Shown piece after piece: positions 7,897 through 15,825 of a stretch of 59,122 nucleotides of DNA. The position numbers were made by a program, and so were the translations under genes. The stretch is from Thermocladium sp049965935. GTDB taxonomy: Archaea > Thermoproteota > Thermoprotei > Thermoproteales > Thermocladiaceae. A model generated the notes under the pieces. It made no database searches, was not told where the DNA came from, and saw only the letters and a program-made list of their open reading frames with translations. The stretch is taken from assembly GCA_049965935.1 (NCBI GenBank), contig JBMFVP010000003.1, forward strand, positions 1 to 59,122. Reading direction: 5' to 3'. Positions within the stretch are counted from its first letter, which is position 1. Each line of letters begins with the position of its first letter.

Positions 7897-9141
7897 ATGC
7901 ATTACCAGAGTCATAAGTACATAATGCTTCATGATTTGGCAAATGTAATTGAAAAAACACCGAGATGCGAATTATCGATGGACAAGGTATCAACATGGAG
8001 TGCCCTAAATAGAATAGCTGCGCATGACGTGGTGACTACTATGGATGTCCCCTACAGAGCTAGGGCTGCCTATGACGGCTTCGCCCTATACTCAATGGAT
8101 ACCCCAGGAAAACTTCGATTAATCGGATCAGTAAGAGTCGGCGAGATTCCTACCTTCAGTGTAAAAAGAGGAGAGGCTGTTTATGTGACTACAGGTGCAT
8201 ACTTGCCAGATGGAGTTGATGCCGTGGTTCCAGAGGAGGAGGCAGAATTAATTGACAATCAAGTATTAATAACAAACAAGGTAACGAGTGGTGCGAATAT
8301 AGATCCTGTGGGCAGTTATTTAGTTAGTGGAAGCAAGGTAATCGAGAAGGGCGATATAATAATGGGCCACGTTATTCCCGCATTGATGGAGGCAGGAATA
8401 ATGGAGTTAGATGTATATGAGAGACCCGCAGTGTCAATAATAAGCACGGGAAGCGAATTAGTTAAGCCAATCAGTGCACCTGATGCAATGCAAGCATTTC
8501 TTGGAGGAAAAACCCTGGAGAGCACTGGTTCCCTCATTTCTTGGTTCATCGTATCATATATGCCTTACCTATCAATTGCTGAACATAGATTAGTCAATGA
8601 TGACTTGGAATCAATTCGATCCGTAATGCTCGACGCACTTAAGAAAAGCAACATAGTGGTAACCACCGGCGGCTCTGGTCCAAGTGATATTGATTACCTA
8701 GGGGAGGCCGTGTCATCGCTCGGACCTAAGTGGATGGTTAGGGGGCTAAAAATGAGACCAGGAAGACCAACTACAGTAGCCGCAATGGAGGACTGTAAAT
8801 TGATTTTCGGCTTAAGCGGTCACCCAATAAGCGCACTTAATGCGTTAATAAACGTAATAGAGCCCATGGTTAAGATCATGTTAGGCATACATAAATCGCC
8901 GGCGAAACCGATAGTGAAGGGTAGGCTCACTCGTAACGTTACGGTGGAGCCCGACATGATAACTCAAATAAGGGTTAAAGCCACTAGAAGAAATGGTGAG
9001 TTACTGGTGACTCCATTAGGAGGCGGCAGCTCAGTGACTACATCATTGGCGACCACAGATGGATTAGTCACATTAACATCCCCTGCGCGCGAGGGAGATG
9101 TTGTAGATGTATTTCTAATTCAGGATCCAGGTGATTCATGA
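7897..9141 (+). CDS. moeA: Molybdopterin molybdenumtransferase MoeA
   Basis: 414 residues with MoeA order: the N-terminal domain block TTMDVPYRARAAYDGFAL, then VRVGEIPTFSVKRGEAVYVTTGAYLPDGVDAVV, then VSIISTGSELV and VVTTGGSGPSDIDYLGEAV of the MPT-binding domain, and GLKMRPGRPT near the metal-insertion site. The enzyme inserts molybdate or tungstate into adenylylated molybdopterin. The usual GLPGNPVSA block reads GLSGHPISA here. It overlaps the next gene by ATGA, indicating one operon with the MoaC-like gene. The aldehyde:ferredoxin oxidoreductase at 39673 is a likely user of the cofactor. Confidence 0.92.
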   Translation: MHYQSHKYIMLHDLANVIEKTPRCELSMDKVSTWSALNRIAAHDVVTTMDVPYRARAAYDGFALYSMDTPGKLRLIGSVRVGEIPTFSVKRGEAVYVTTGAYLPDGVDAVVPEEEAELIDNQVLITNKVTSGANIDPVGSYLVSGSKVIEKGDIIMGHVIPALMEAGIMELDVYERPAVSIISTGSELVKPISAPDAMQAFLGGKTLESTGSLISWFIVSYMPYLSIAEHRLVNDDLESIRSVMLDALKKSNIVVTTGGSGPSDIDYLGEAVSSLGPKWMVRGLKMRPGRPTTVAAMEDCKLIFGLSGHPISALNALINVIEPMVKIMLGIHKSPAKPIVKGRLTRNVTVEPDMITQIRVKATRRNGELLVTPLGGGSSVTTSLATTDGLVTLTSPAREGDVVDVFLIQDPGDS

Positions 9142-10124
9142 TGGGGATACATATGATTGATGTGACTCATAAGGAAACCATGTATAGGGAAGCAACGGCT
9201 TCAGGATTCCTTGAACTTCGAGGCGGCTTGGCCAAGGATGCTTCCTCTGGTTTCACGGGGTTAGGTAATGTTATTTCCACTATCGAGTTCGCATCAGTGA
9301 TGGCCACTAAAAAAGCATGGCAGTTCGTGGGCCTTCTTCACCCCATTGAATTAACGTATATAAGGCCAATAATTACGCTGAGCAATTACGGCATTAATGT
9401 GCGAGTCACGGCTAGAACACTTGGAAGGACTGGGGTAGAAATGGATGCATTATTTGGTTCATTTATTGGACTCCTTGCTGCTTGGAATGTAGTGAAGGCT
9501 AAGTATTGCTTATGTAGCGGAGGAAAATGTGAACCAATGCTTGAATCACCTGGATCATCAGCTATATTCGTTGGCGCTAATCCAGACATAGTCGGCATAC
9601 GGGATATTAGAGTCGAGTCTAAGGTGAAGTCCATCAATCCAATTGAGGGAGAAGAATATGTCACGCGGTTCTCGGCTCCACCAATAGTATTCATGTTCGA
9701 TGCGACGGATGAGCCCCTATATAGAGGAGAAGCCTTGTCTCGCGGCAAAATAATACTGAGAACAGAATCAATTGACCTAATACGAAACAATAAAGTGGAG
9801 AAAGGAGATGTAAGGACCGCGGCTCAATTAGCTGGCATGATGGCTGCCAAGAAGGCTTGGGACCTGCTCCCGCTTGTTCATAACAATGATATAACAGATG
9901 TGAGGATAGGGATAGATTTAGAAGAGGATGGAGTCTCTGTTGCTGTTCTTACAAAGAATATATCCAGGACTGGTTCAGCCATGGAGTCGCTCCTAGCCGC
10001 GGGAGTATCGCTCCTAACCGTGTGGGATATGGTTAAGAAGTACGAGAAAGACGAGAACGGGCAATATCCATACACGCGCATAAGCAGCATTACGCTTGAG
10101 AAAAGCGAGAAGCGCCCAATATGA
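9138..10124 (+). CDS. moaC: Tandem MoaC-MoaC protein (cyclic pyranopterin monophosphate synthase, duplicated)
   Basis: 328 residues, twice the length of MoaC (about 160). Domain 1 (about 6-165) has DVTHKETMYREATASG, LLHP, TGVEMDAL and AAWNVVK. Domain 2 (about 185-328) has KVEKGDV, LVHNND, TGSAMESL and VWDMVK. Against E. coli MoaC catalytic positions K51, H77, E112, E114, D128 and K131, domain 1 reads L42, H68, E101, D103, N117, K120 and domain 2 reads K222, H248, A281, E283, D297, K300. Each half thus lacks residues the other keeps. Domain 1 is followed by a C-x-C-x4-C insert (C124, C126, C131). It overlaps moeA by 4 nt. The alignment was done by eye. Confidence 0.85.
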   Translation: MMGIHMIDVTHKETMYREATASGFLELRGGLAKDASSGFTGLGNVISTIEFASVMATKKAWQFVGLLHPIELTYIRPIITLSNYGINVRVTARTLGRTGVEMDALFGSFIGLLAAWNVVKAKYCLCSGGKCEPMLESPGSSAIFVGANPDIVGIRDIRVESKVKSINPIEGEEYVTRFSAPPIVFMFDATDEPLYRGEALSRGKIILRTESIDLIRNNKVEKGDVRTAAQLAGMMAAKKAWDLLPLVHNNDITDVRIGIDLEEDGVSVAVLTKNISRTGSAMESLLAAGVSLLTVWDMVKKYEKDENGQYPYTRISSITLEKSEKRPI

Positions 10125-10132
10125 TGCGAAGA

Positions 10133-10330
10133 TCACTCTGCGTTGACTGGTTTTGCCTTAAATGTCCGTATCTTGATTATTATTCTGTATCCACAATTTG
10201 GACAATGAATCCCAGGCGAGATCTCTAGATCACTCTTGGAGAATATGGTGCCGCACCTAAGACACATATATATCTTCCTTTCTGGTGTAGTCTCGCTTAG
10301 TTCCTCGCTCGGTGTTTCCTCTTCTGCCAT
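10133..10330 (-). CDS. rpoP: DNA-directed RNA polymerase subunit Rpo12 (RpoP)
   Basis: 65 residues. An acidic N-terminal extension of about 17 residues precedes the compact zinc ribbon YMCLRCGTIF...GIHCPNCGYRII (two C-x2-C pairs), which is the Rpo12/Rpb12 fold, a small structural subunit of archaeal RNA polymerase bridging Rpo3 and Rpo2. A GTTTAAAATA box at 10351-10360, inside the end of the upstream gene, lies about 25 nt before the ATG, so it can be transcribed on its own. It converges with moaC. Confidence 0.9.
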   Translation of the reverse strand: MAEEETPSEELSETTPERKIYMCLRCGTIFSKSDLEISPGIHCPNCGYRIIIKIRTFKAKPVNAE

Positions 10331-10344
10331 AACCTAGTCATCAC

Positions 10345-10857
10345 TCATTGGTTTAAAATATTTTCTATACGCGCAAGCCTCATTAATCTTTCTACTCCAT
10401 GTATCCTATCCATAATTTTAACCACGCCGCTGGGCACTAGCTCGGTCCACGTCGAATCATTTCTAGCAATCATGTACCTAATCCTAGATCCACTTAGTTT
10501 ATCTCGCTCAAATAATGGAGTGGACTTAACGCTTACCCCCCACTGCTCTATCGATAATCGAGTATATTCATCATTAGAATAAACCTCATCAAATGATGGA
10601 CAATATTGCCTAACAAGAGGGTACCAAAGTAATGATTGCCCCCCCGTGTCCGGTATGCTGCAAGTAGTCACGTGTCCTATGGCTGCCTCAATCATCTCTA
10701 TCCGCTCCCCCACCGTGAAAGGGTTTCGAAAGGTTAATGATGCGTTTGCAGATCCTATTCCCACAATTACCTTATCTGCATTATCGGAAAGCCACTTCAG
10801 TACATTGGCGTGGCCGTTATGAAACGGTTGAAACCTACCTATGAATAATGCCCTCAT
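10345..10857 (-). CDS. nadM: Nicotinamide-nucleotide adenylyltransferase (archaeal NadM type)
   Basis: 170 residues, the usual size of archaeal NMNAT. GRFQPFHNGH at 7-16 is the nucleotidyltransferase HxGH signature, FTVGERIEMI follows in the adenylylation region, and SGSRIRYMI near the C-terminus matches the family's SGTxIR motif. It joins NMN to ATP to give NAD. It is transcribed with or just ahead of rpo12 and divergently from gatD, with a TATA-like box on each strand between them. Confidence 0.93.
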   Translation of the reverse strand: MRALFIGRFQPFHNGHANVLKWLSDNADKVIVGIGSANASLTFRNPFTVGERIEMIEAAIGHVTTCSIPDTGGQSLLWYPLVRQYCPSFDEVYSNDEYTRLSIEQWGVSVKSTPLFERDKLSGSRIRYMIARNDSTWTELVPSGVVKIMDRIHGVERLMRLARIENILNQ

Positions 10858-10880
10858 TTAGGTTCGGTGTAGCGGAATTA

Positions 10881-10887
10881 TTTTTAA
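10881..10887 (-). promoter_or_regulatory. TATA-like box of nadM
   Basis: TTAAAAA on the minus strand, centred about 27 nt upstream of ATG 10857 in the nadM/gatD divergent region. Confidence 0.4.
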
Positions 10888-10920
10888 GCATTAAAATTCA
10901 ATTAATGAAGGCTGGGCAAG

Positions 10921-10930
10921 TTTTTAAATA
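10921..10930 (+). promoter_or_regulatory. TATA-like box of gatDE
   Basis: TTTTTAAATA centred about 26 nt upstream of the gatD ATG at 10951, with no Shine-Dalgarno sequence in between. Confidence 0.5.
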
Positions 10931-10950
10931 AATAAAAAAATCGAATCCGC

Positions 10951-12273
10951 ATGTCATACTCAAGCAAAGTAAATGCGAAACTAGGCGAGTTTGGGGCATC
11001 CATATTCAGTAGAGTCAAGATTTATACAAATGGTGGTGAATCAATCGAGGGCATAATACTGCCAAGGCCAGATATAGGTGATGCAGATGTTTTATTGTTG
11101 AAGCACGAGAATGGATATAACGTTGGCATACATATAGATGAGATTAAAGACATTGAAGTGAAGGAGATATACAGTCCTCCGGCCAGGATGGAGGGGATAC
11201 CTAAGTCAATGGGCGCGGGGCCACGTTCCATCTTAGTGGCTACGGGGGGTACTATAATGTCTAAAGTTGATTATGTAACTGGCGCCGTGTATCCATCATT
11301 TAGCTTAGAGGAATTATATGATATGTATCCAGAGCTCAGGAATATAGCATCCATTGAATTATTGAATCTATTCTCTATTTTCAGTGAAGATATGAATCCA
11401 ATTAGGTGGAGCGAGATGGGTGATGCAATATATAAAGCAATCCAAAGCGGTGCGGAGGGCGTCGTAGTACTGCATGGTACCGATACCATGCATTATAGTG
11501 CGGCGGCAATTGCATTTGCATTTCCCTCAAGTAGCGCACCCATAGTATTTACTGGGTCCCAGCGGAGTAGTGATAGGCCATCTAGTGATTCCTTCGAGAA
11601 CATGTATGCCGCTGTGCTTGCATCAGTTAAGGCACCCTTTGCAGAGTCAATAATAGCAATGCATTCCACTAGCAGTGATGGCGAGGTATCGCTTCATAGG
11701 GGGGTCAGGGCAAGGAAAATGCATTCATCTAGGCGCGATGCTTTTCTAAGCATTAACTCCAGCCCCATCGGGTTAATTAACATGGATAAAAAGGAAATTC
11801 AAGTGCTTGCGTCTAGTTTCAAGGCAAGGGGCGAGGTCAGATATGAGGCTGGTTTTGATGATAAGGTTGCCTTAGTTAAGTATTATCCAGGCATGAGAGG
11901 CGAGATAATAGATTACTTAATTGATAAGGGATACCATGGAATAGTGGTCGAGGGAACAGGTTTCGGGCACGTCTCCGAGGCTGTTCGCGATTCAATTGGG
12001 AGAGCAATAGGCATGAAAATACCAGTAGTAATAACCACTCAAACAATATATGGAAGAGTTAATCTAAACGTCTATAGACGCGGTGTGGAGTTAAGCAAAT
12101 TAGGCGTTATTCCGGGCGGCGATATGCATTCGGAGACTGCCTATGCCAAGTTATCCTGGATACTTCACAGAACGAGGGATATGGAGGAGGTCAGGAAGCT
12201 AATGATGACGCCCTTGGCATTTGAACTAAGCAATAGAACAGAACCATTCAATTATTGTAAAGGGGTGTCCTGA
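10951..12273 (+). CDS. gatD: Glutamyl-tRNA(Gln) amidotransferase subunit D
   Basis: 440 residues. A small N-terminal beta-barrel domain (about 1-80) precedes an L-asparaginase-like glutaminase domain. The catalytic blocks are LVATGGTIMSK (nucleophile Thr near 98-101) and VVLHGTDTMHYSA (Thr177-Asp178 region), with GTGFGHV near the C-terminal third. GatD releases ammonia from glutamine (or asparagine) and passes it to GatE, so Glu-tRNA(Gln) becomes Gln-tRNA(Gln). gatE begins 2 nt after its stop, a translationally coupled pair. The archaeal GatDE system replaces GlnRS. Confidence 0.95.
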   Translation: MSYSSKVNAKLGEFGASIFSRVKIYTNGGESIEGIILPRPDIGDADVLLLKHENGYNVGIHIDEIKDIEVKEIYSPPARMEGIPKSMGAGPRSILVATGGTIMSKVDYVTGAVYPSFSLEELYDMYPELRNIASIELLNLFSIFSEDMNPIRWSEMGDAIYKAIQSGAEGVVVLHGTDTMHYSAAAIAFAFPSSSAPIVFTGSQRSSDRPSSDSFENMYAAVLASVKAPFAESIIAMHSTSSDGEVSLHRGVRARKMHSSRRDAFLSINSSPIGLINMDKKEIQVLASSFKARGEVRYEAGFDDKVALVKYYPGMRGEIIDYLIDKGYHGIVVEGTGFGHVSEAVRDSIGRAIGMKIPVVITTQTIYGRVNLNVYRRGVELSKLGVIPGGDMHSETAYAKLSWILHRTRDMEEVRKLMMTPLAFELSNRTEPFNYCKGVS

Positions 12274-12274
12274 C

Positions 12275-14125
12275 GTGGTTAAGCATAAGGTTGGTCTCGA
12301 GGTACATGTGCAACTGGATACAGCATCCAAATTGTTCTGTTCATGCCCCACCCAGCTTCGCAATGATGATCCCCATTTCCAAGTACGGAGGAGGCTTCGT
12401 CCATCAATGAGTGAGTTAGGTCAGATTGATCCGGCGGCTCTATGGGAATTCAGGAAGAGGAGGACATATATATATGAGGGATATAATGACTCCACTTGCT
12501 TAGTGGAGCTAGATGAGGAGCCACCGCATGATATTAACGAAGAGGCGCTCGAGACTGCATTAGGCGTGGCCCTAAGATTTAATGCAAAGCCCTTTGATGA
12601 GGTTATAGTAATGCGAAAAGTCGTCATTGATGGTTCTAACACCTCCGGTTTCCAGAGGACTGCGCTCGTTGCCAGGAATGGATTGGCCACATTCATGGAT
12701 TTAAAAGTACCGATTTGGACAATAGCCATCGAGGAAGATGCGGCGAGAAGGATTGGCGAGAATGGTCGTGAGATAATCTATAGATTAGATAGGTTAGGCA
12801 TTCCACTAATAGAGGTATCAACGGGACCAATGGAGTATCCTCCCAATACCATAATGGATGTGGCTTTCTATATAGGGCAAACAATCAGAAATACAGGTAA
12901 GGCAAAGAGGGGGCTCGGCTCCATTAGGCAAGACCTAAATATATCAATAGAGGGCGGTGCCAAGGTAGAGGTAAAGGGAGTGCCGGAACTATCGTTAATA
13001 CCAAAGGTTATTCAATATGAAATAGATAGGCAGATCAACCTATTGAAGATAAAGGATGAATTAGTTAAGAGGGGTTTAAGCCCTAATTACGAACCGGATC
13101 TAATTGAGGTTACAGATCAATTCAACGGCACTAAGTCAAATATGCTTCAATCAATAATTAAGCAAGGAGGAAAGGTAATGGCTATGAAACTGCCAGGACT
13201 ATCCGGAATACTTGGTTTTGAGATTCAACCAAAGCGGAGATTTGGATCAGAACTGGCTGATAGGGTTCGTAATTGGACAGAATTAGGCGGGCTTCTCCAT
13301 AGTGATGAGTTGCCGAATTATGGTATAACGAGGGAGGAAGTGGAGAACATTAAATCCAAGCTAGGAGTCGATTCATTCATACTATTAAGCGGACTAAACG
13401 AATCAGAGCTCATGGAGGCAGCTAAGGTCGTAGTAAATAGGATAAACGAAGCATTTAAGGGTGTTCCAGAGGAGACTAGGGCCGCTAATGATGATGGTAC
13501 AACCAAGTTCTTGAGGCCAAGGCCGGGATCGGCCAGGATGTATCCGGAGACCGATTTACGTCCAATAAGGATAACAAAGTACATATTGGATAAGGCTGCA
13601 GCGTTAATGCCTGAACCAATAGATGAACAGGTAAATAGGTACTTGAAGATGGGCATGAGTAGGGAGTTAGCCATGCAAGTAGTGAAGTCGCCATATGCTA
13701 AGGATATAGATAGATTAATATCGGCGTATGGGGATAGTGTCTCACCCACATTGGTAGCTACGTTATTCGTAAATACTCTAAGATATATTGGGAGAGAGGA
13801 GGGCTGGTTCCTTGATCCGGTTCCCGTCATTGAGAATGCGATTAGATTATATATTGATGGGAAGATAACTAAGGAGGCAATACAGGAAGCGCTAGAGGAA
13901 TATGCTAAGAGGCGAGGCTCCACTAGTCTTGAGAAAATAATAGAAGAAAGGAATCTGTTCAAGTTATCCCTCAATAAAGTTAGGGAGATAGTATCAGAAA
14001 CAGTTTCTAGGTTGGGAACAACGGATGAGAAGATAGTTATGCAGGAAGTGATGAAGCGATATAGGGGATTAATTGATGCTAGGGATGTATCAATAGTATT
14101 AAGGGATATTAAGCAACCATCATAG
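12275..14125 (+). CDS. gatE: Glutamyl-tRNA(Gln) amidotransferase subunit E
   Basis: 616 residues with a GTG start two bases after gatD. GLEVHVQLDTASKLFC is the GatB/GatE cradle-domain signature, SGFQRTALVARNG and GSIRQDLNISIEGG are the kinase/transamidase core blocks, and the C-terminal helical and tail (YqeY-like) domains follow (about 440-616). The AspRS-like insertion characteristic of GatE (versus GatB) sits around residues 260-400. It phosphorylates Glu-tRNA(Gln) and amidates it with ammonia from GatD. Its 3' end overlaps the convergent reductase gene by 17 nt. Confidence 0.95.
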   Translation: MVKHKVGLEVHVQLDTASKLFCSCPTQLRNDDPHFQVRRRLRPSMSELGQIDPAALWEFRKRRTYIYEGYNDSTCLVELDEEPPHDINEEALETALGVALRFNAKPFDEVIVMRKVVIDGSNTSGFQRTALVARNGLATFMDLKVPIWTIAIEEDAARRIGENGREIIYRLDRLGIPLIEVSTGPMEYPPNTIMDVAFYIGQTIRNTGKAKRGLGSIRQDLNISIEGGAKVEVKGVPELSLIPKVIQYEIDRQINLLKIKDELVKRGLSPNYEPDLIEVTDQFNGTKSNMLQSIIKQGGKVMAMKLPGLSGILGFEIQPKRRFGSELADRVRNWTELGGLLHSDELPNYGITREEVENIKSKLGVDSFILLSGLNESELMEAAKVVVNRINEAFKGVPEETRAANDDGTTKFLRPRPGSARMYPETDLRPIRITKYILDKAAALMPEPIDEQVNRYLKMGMSRELAMQVVKSPYAKDIDRLISAYGDSVSPTLVATLFVNTLRYIGREEGWFLDPVPVIENAIRLYIDGKITKEAIQEALEEYAKRRGSTSLEKIIEERNLFKLSLNKVREIVSETVSRLGTTDEKIVMQEVMKRYRGLIDARDVSIVLRDIKQPS

Positions 14126-15482
14126 GTAAACCAAGCTTCTTCCTATATTCATTATACTTGCTGATTAATTCAATATTCCATTTATCTATGCCAGATGGAT
14201 CATTAGGATACTTCTCATAAATGTCGCCAATGGTCTTCATGTAGCTTAATGCGGTCACCAACTTCTTTGCCAAAGAGGGTACGGAAAGCAACTTAGCTGC
14301 TGCTCTTACGCGCCTGGTTGCGCTTATCGACATTGATCCCTTAATGGATATCTCCAACACATCATCCTCAGTCAATATTCGCGCCCGTAACCCCTTGTTT
14401 ATTTCATCGTCAGTTAGGGATTGAAGCATTAGCCTAAATACATCCAACTTTGCTTGCTTTATGCCGTAAGTCTTCAAGTAACTTACATTATAGCTCCACA
14501 ATCCCGTCATGGATAAGTCCCCCCTCTCAAATGCTGCAGCCACAGTATCGCTTGCTAACTTAGCCGACTCAAGTGCGGGTCCCAATCCACCGCCGTGTAC
14601 TGGATTAACGGCCACCGCCGCGTCCCCAATGGCTAATATGGAGGGTCCAACCATTGACTTAAGGGGCCTCCTAGTGGGCACTATTCCTCCCCCACTGTGA
14701 ATCACGCGCCTTCCGCTTGTGTATTTAGTGTTAAGCAAGTATTTCTCATAGTTCTGTCTGGGATTAAGACCCTTCTCCTTAACTAGTTTGCCCCAGATCC
14801 CTAGCCCTATATTCATGGTGTTCCTGGATTTCGGGAACAACCACCAATATCCACCTGGCGATATATTGTTATCCAGGTATATTTTAATAAATTCCGGCTC
14901 CTCTATATCGTGATCAACCTCAATTATTTCCCTATAAGCATAAGATGCATCCTCCGGTAACAGGGGTTCTGATATTAACCAATTATATGGCAATCTACTC
15001 CTCACTACTCCAGTTGCTCCAGATGCATCTATCACAATCTTGCCAAGAACATCGATTTGCCCATGGCCATCCTCGCTCGATGCCTTGACTCCGGCGACCC
15101 TACCATTATCTAGGATAGGAGATGAAACGGAGAACCTCTCATGTATCGTAGCTCCATTATTAACTGCTTGCTTGGCCAGCCATGGACCCCACCTGCTCAT
15201 ATCGAGGCCATATCCCTCCCCCATGACTCTATATCTAACGCTCATATCTGGGCTATAAACATCTGCGCCCTTATAGTGAATCATGGCAACACCTGCATCA
15301 AGGGTAAGTCCAAGCGTCTCAACATGATGAGACCCTATGGCATCCCCCGTCACCTTGAATATATCATCAACCCGCTTTCTCTCTACAACTGCCACGCTGA
15401 ATCCATTCTTAGCCAATAAATAGGCTGCATATGATCCAGCAGTGCCAGCCCCAACTATTACCACATCATATTGATTGCCCAT
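14109..15482 (-). CDS. Geranylgeranyl reductase family FAD-dependent oxidoreductase
   Basis: About 457 residues. The N-terminal dinucleotide motif YDVVIVGAGTAGSYAAYLLA is followed by VVERKRVDD. A central PxxYxWxFP-like block is present as GGYWWLFPKS, and AIGDAAVAVNPVHGGGLGPA is the FAD-binding GD motif of the geranylgeranyl reductase/digeranylgeranylglycerophospholipid reductase family. These enzymes saturate isoprenoid chains of archaeal lipids or of quinones. Start: ATG 15482 sits 26 nt after GGTTAAAACC on the coding strand (15503-15512). An upstream TTG (15494) is less likely. It could act on menaquinone side chains rather than on lipids. Confidence 0.85.
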   Translation of the reverse strand: MGNQYDVVIVGAGTAGSYAAYLLAKNGFSVAVVERKRVDDIFKVTGDAIGSHHVETLGLTLDAGVAMIHYKGADVYSPDMSVRYRVMGEGYGLDMSRWGPWLAKQAVNNGATIHERFSVSSPILDNGRVAGVKASSEDGHGQIDVLGKIVIDASGATGVVRSRLPYNWLISEPLLPEDASYAYREIIEVDHDIEEPEFIKIYLDNNISPGGYWWLFPKSRNTMNIGLGIWGKLVKEKGLNPRQNYEKYLLNTKYTSGRRVIHSGGGIVPTRRPLKSMVGPSILAIGDAAVAVNPVHGGGLGPALESAKLASDTVAAAFERGDLSMTGLWSYNVSYLKTYGIKQAKLDVFRLMLQSLTDDEINKGLRARILTEDDVLEISIKGSMSISATRRVRAAAKLLSVPSLAKKLVTALSYMKTIGDIYEKYPNDPSGIDKWNIELISKYNEYRKKLGLPMMVA

Positions 15483-15625
15483 GCAACCCCACAAGCAAGG
15501 CTGGTTTTAACCTTATCGCCACAAATTAATCACAAATTTCTATTCAAGAACGTATTCCTAAGGCAGCATCATTACCTGCATTGAGCAAGGTAAAAATTAA
15601 AAACCACAGAAAAACGCTCGAACAG

Positions 15626-15724
15626 GGGTCCGTAGTCTAGCGGTTAGGATACTCCCCTGACGCGGGAGAGATCCCGGTCGGGCTACGTTGCCCGGGGAAG
15701 GTTCAAATCCCGGCGGACCCACCA
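15626..15724 (+). tRNA. tRNA-Val(GAC) with a 23-nt intron in the T-stem, CCA encoded
   Basis: Acceptor stem GGGTCCG (15626-15632) pairs with CGGACCC (15714-15720). Discriminator A is at 15721 and CCA at 15722-15724. The anticodon stem CTCCC/GGGAG encloses loop CTGACGC, giving anticodon GAC at 15659-15661. After variable loop AGATC (15669-15673), the T-stem 5' arm CCGG (15674-15677) is interrupted. Removing 15678-15700 joins it to G-TTCAAAT-CCCGG and restores a perfect 5-bp T-stem and T-loop. The insert holds its own CGGGC/GCCCG hairpin, as bulge-helix-bulge introns do. The boundary is ambiguous by one G. Such non-canonical introns are known in Thermoproteales tRNAs. Confidence 0.92.
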
Positions 15725-15825
15725 AATAATAAATGAGTGATAAGCCTTGCACTTAGGGCAATGCCGTTTACTCCTTTGAGCAGCTTCCACAGGAATAATT
15801 AATTCATAAATAAATGGAAAAGAGC

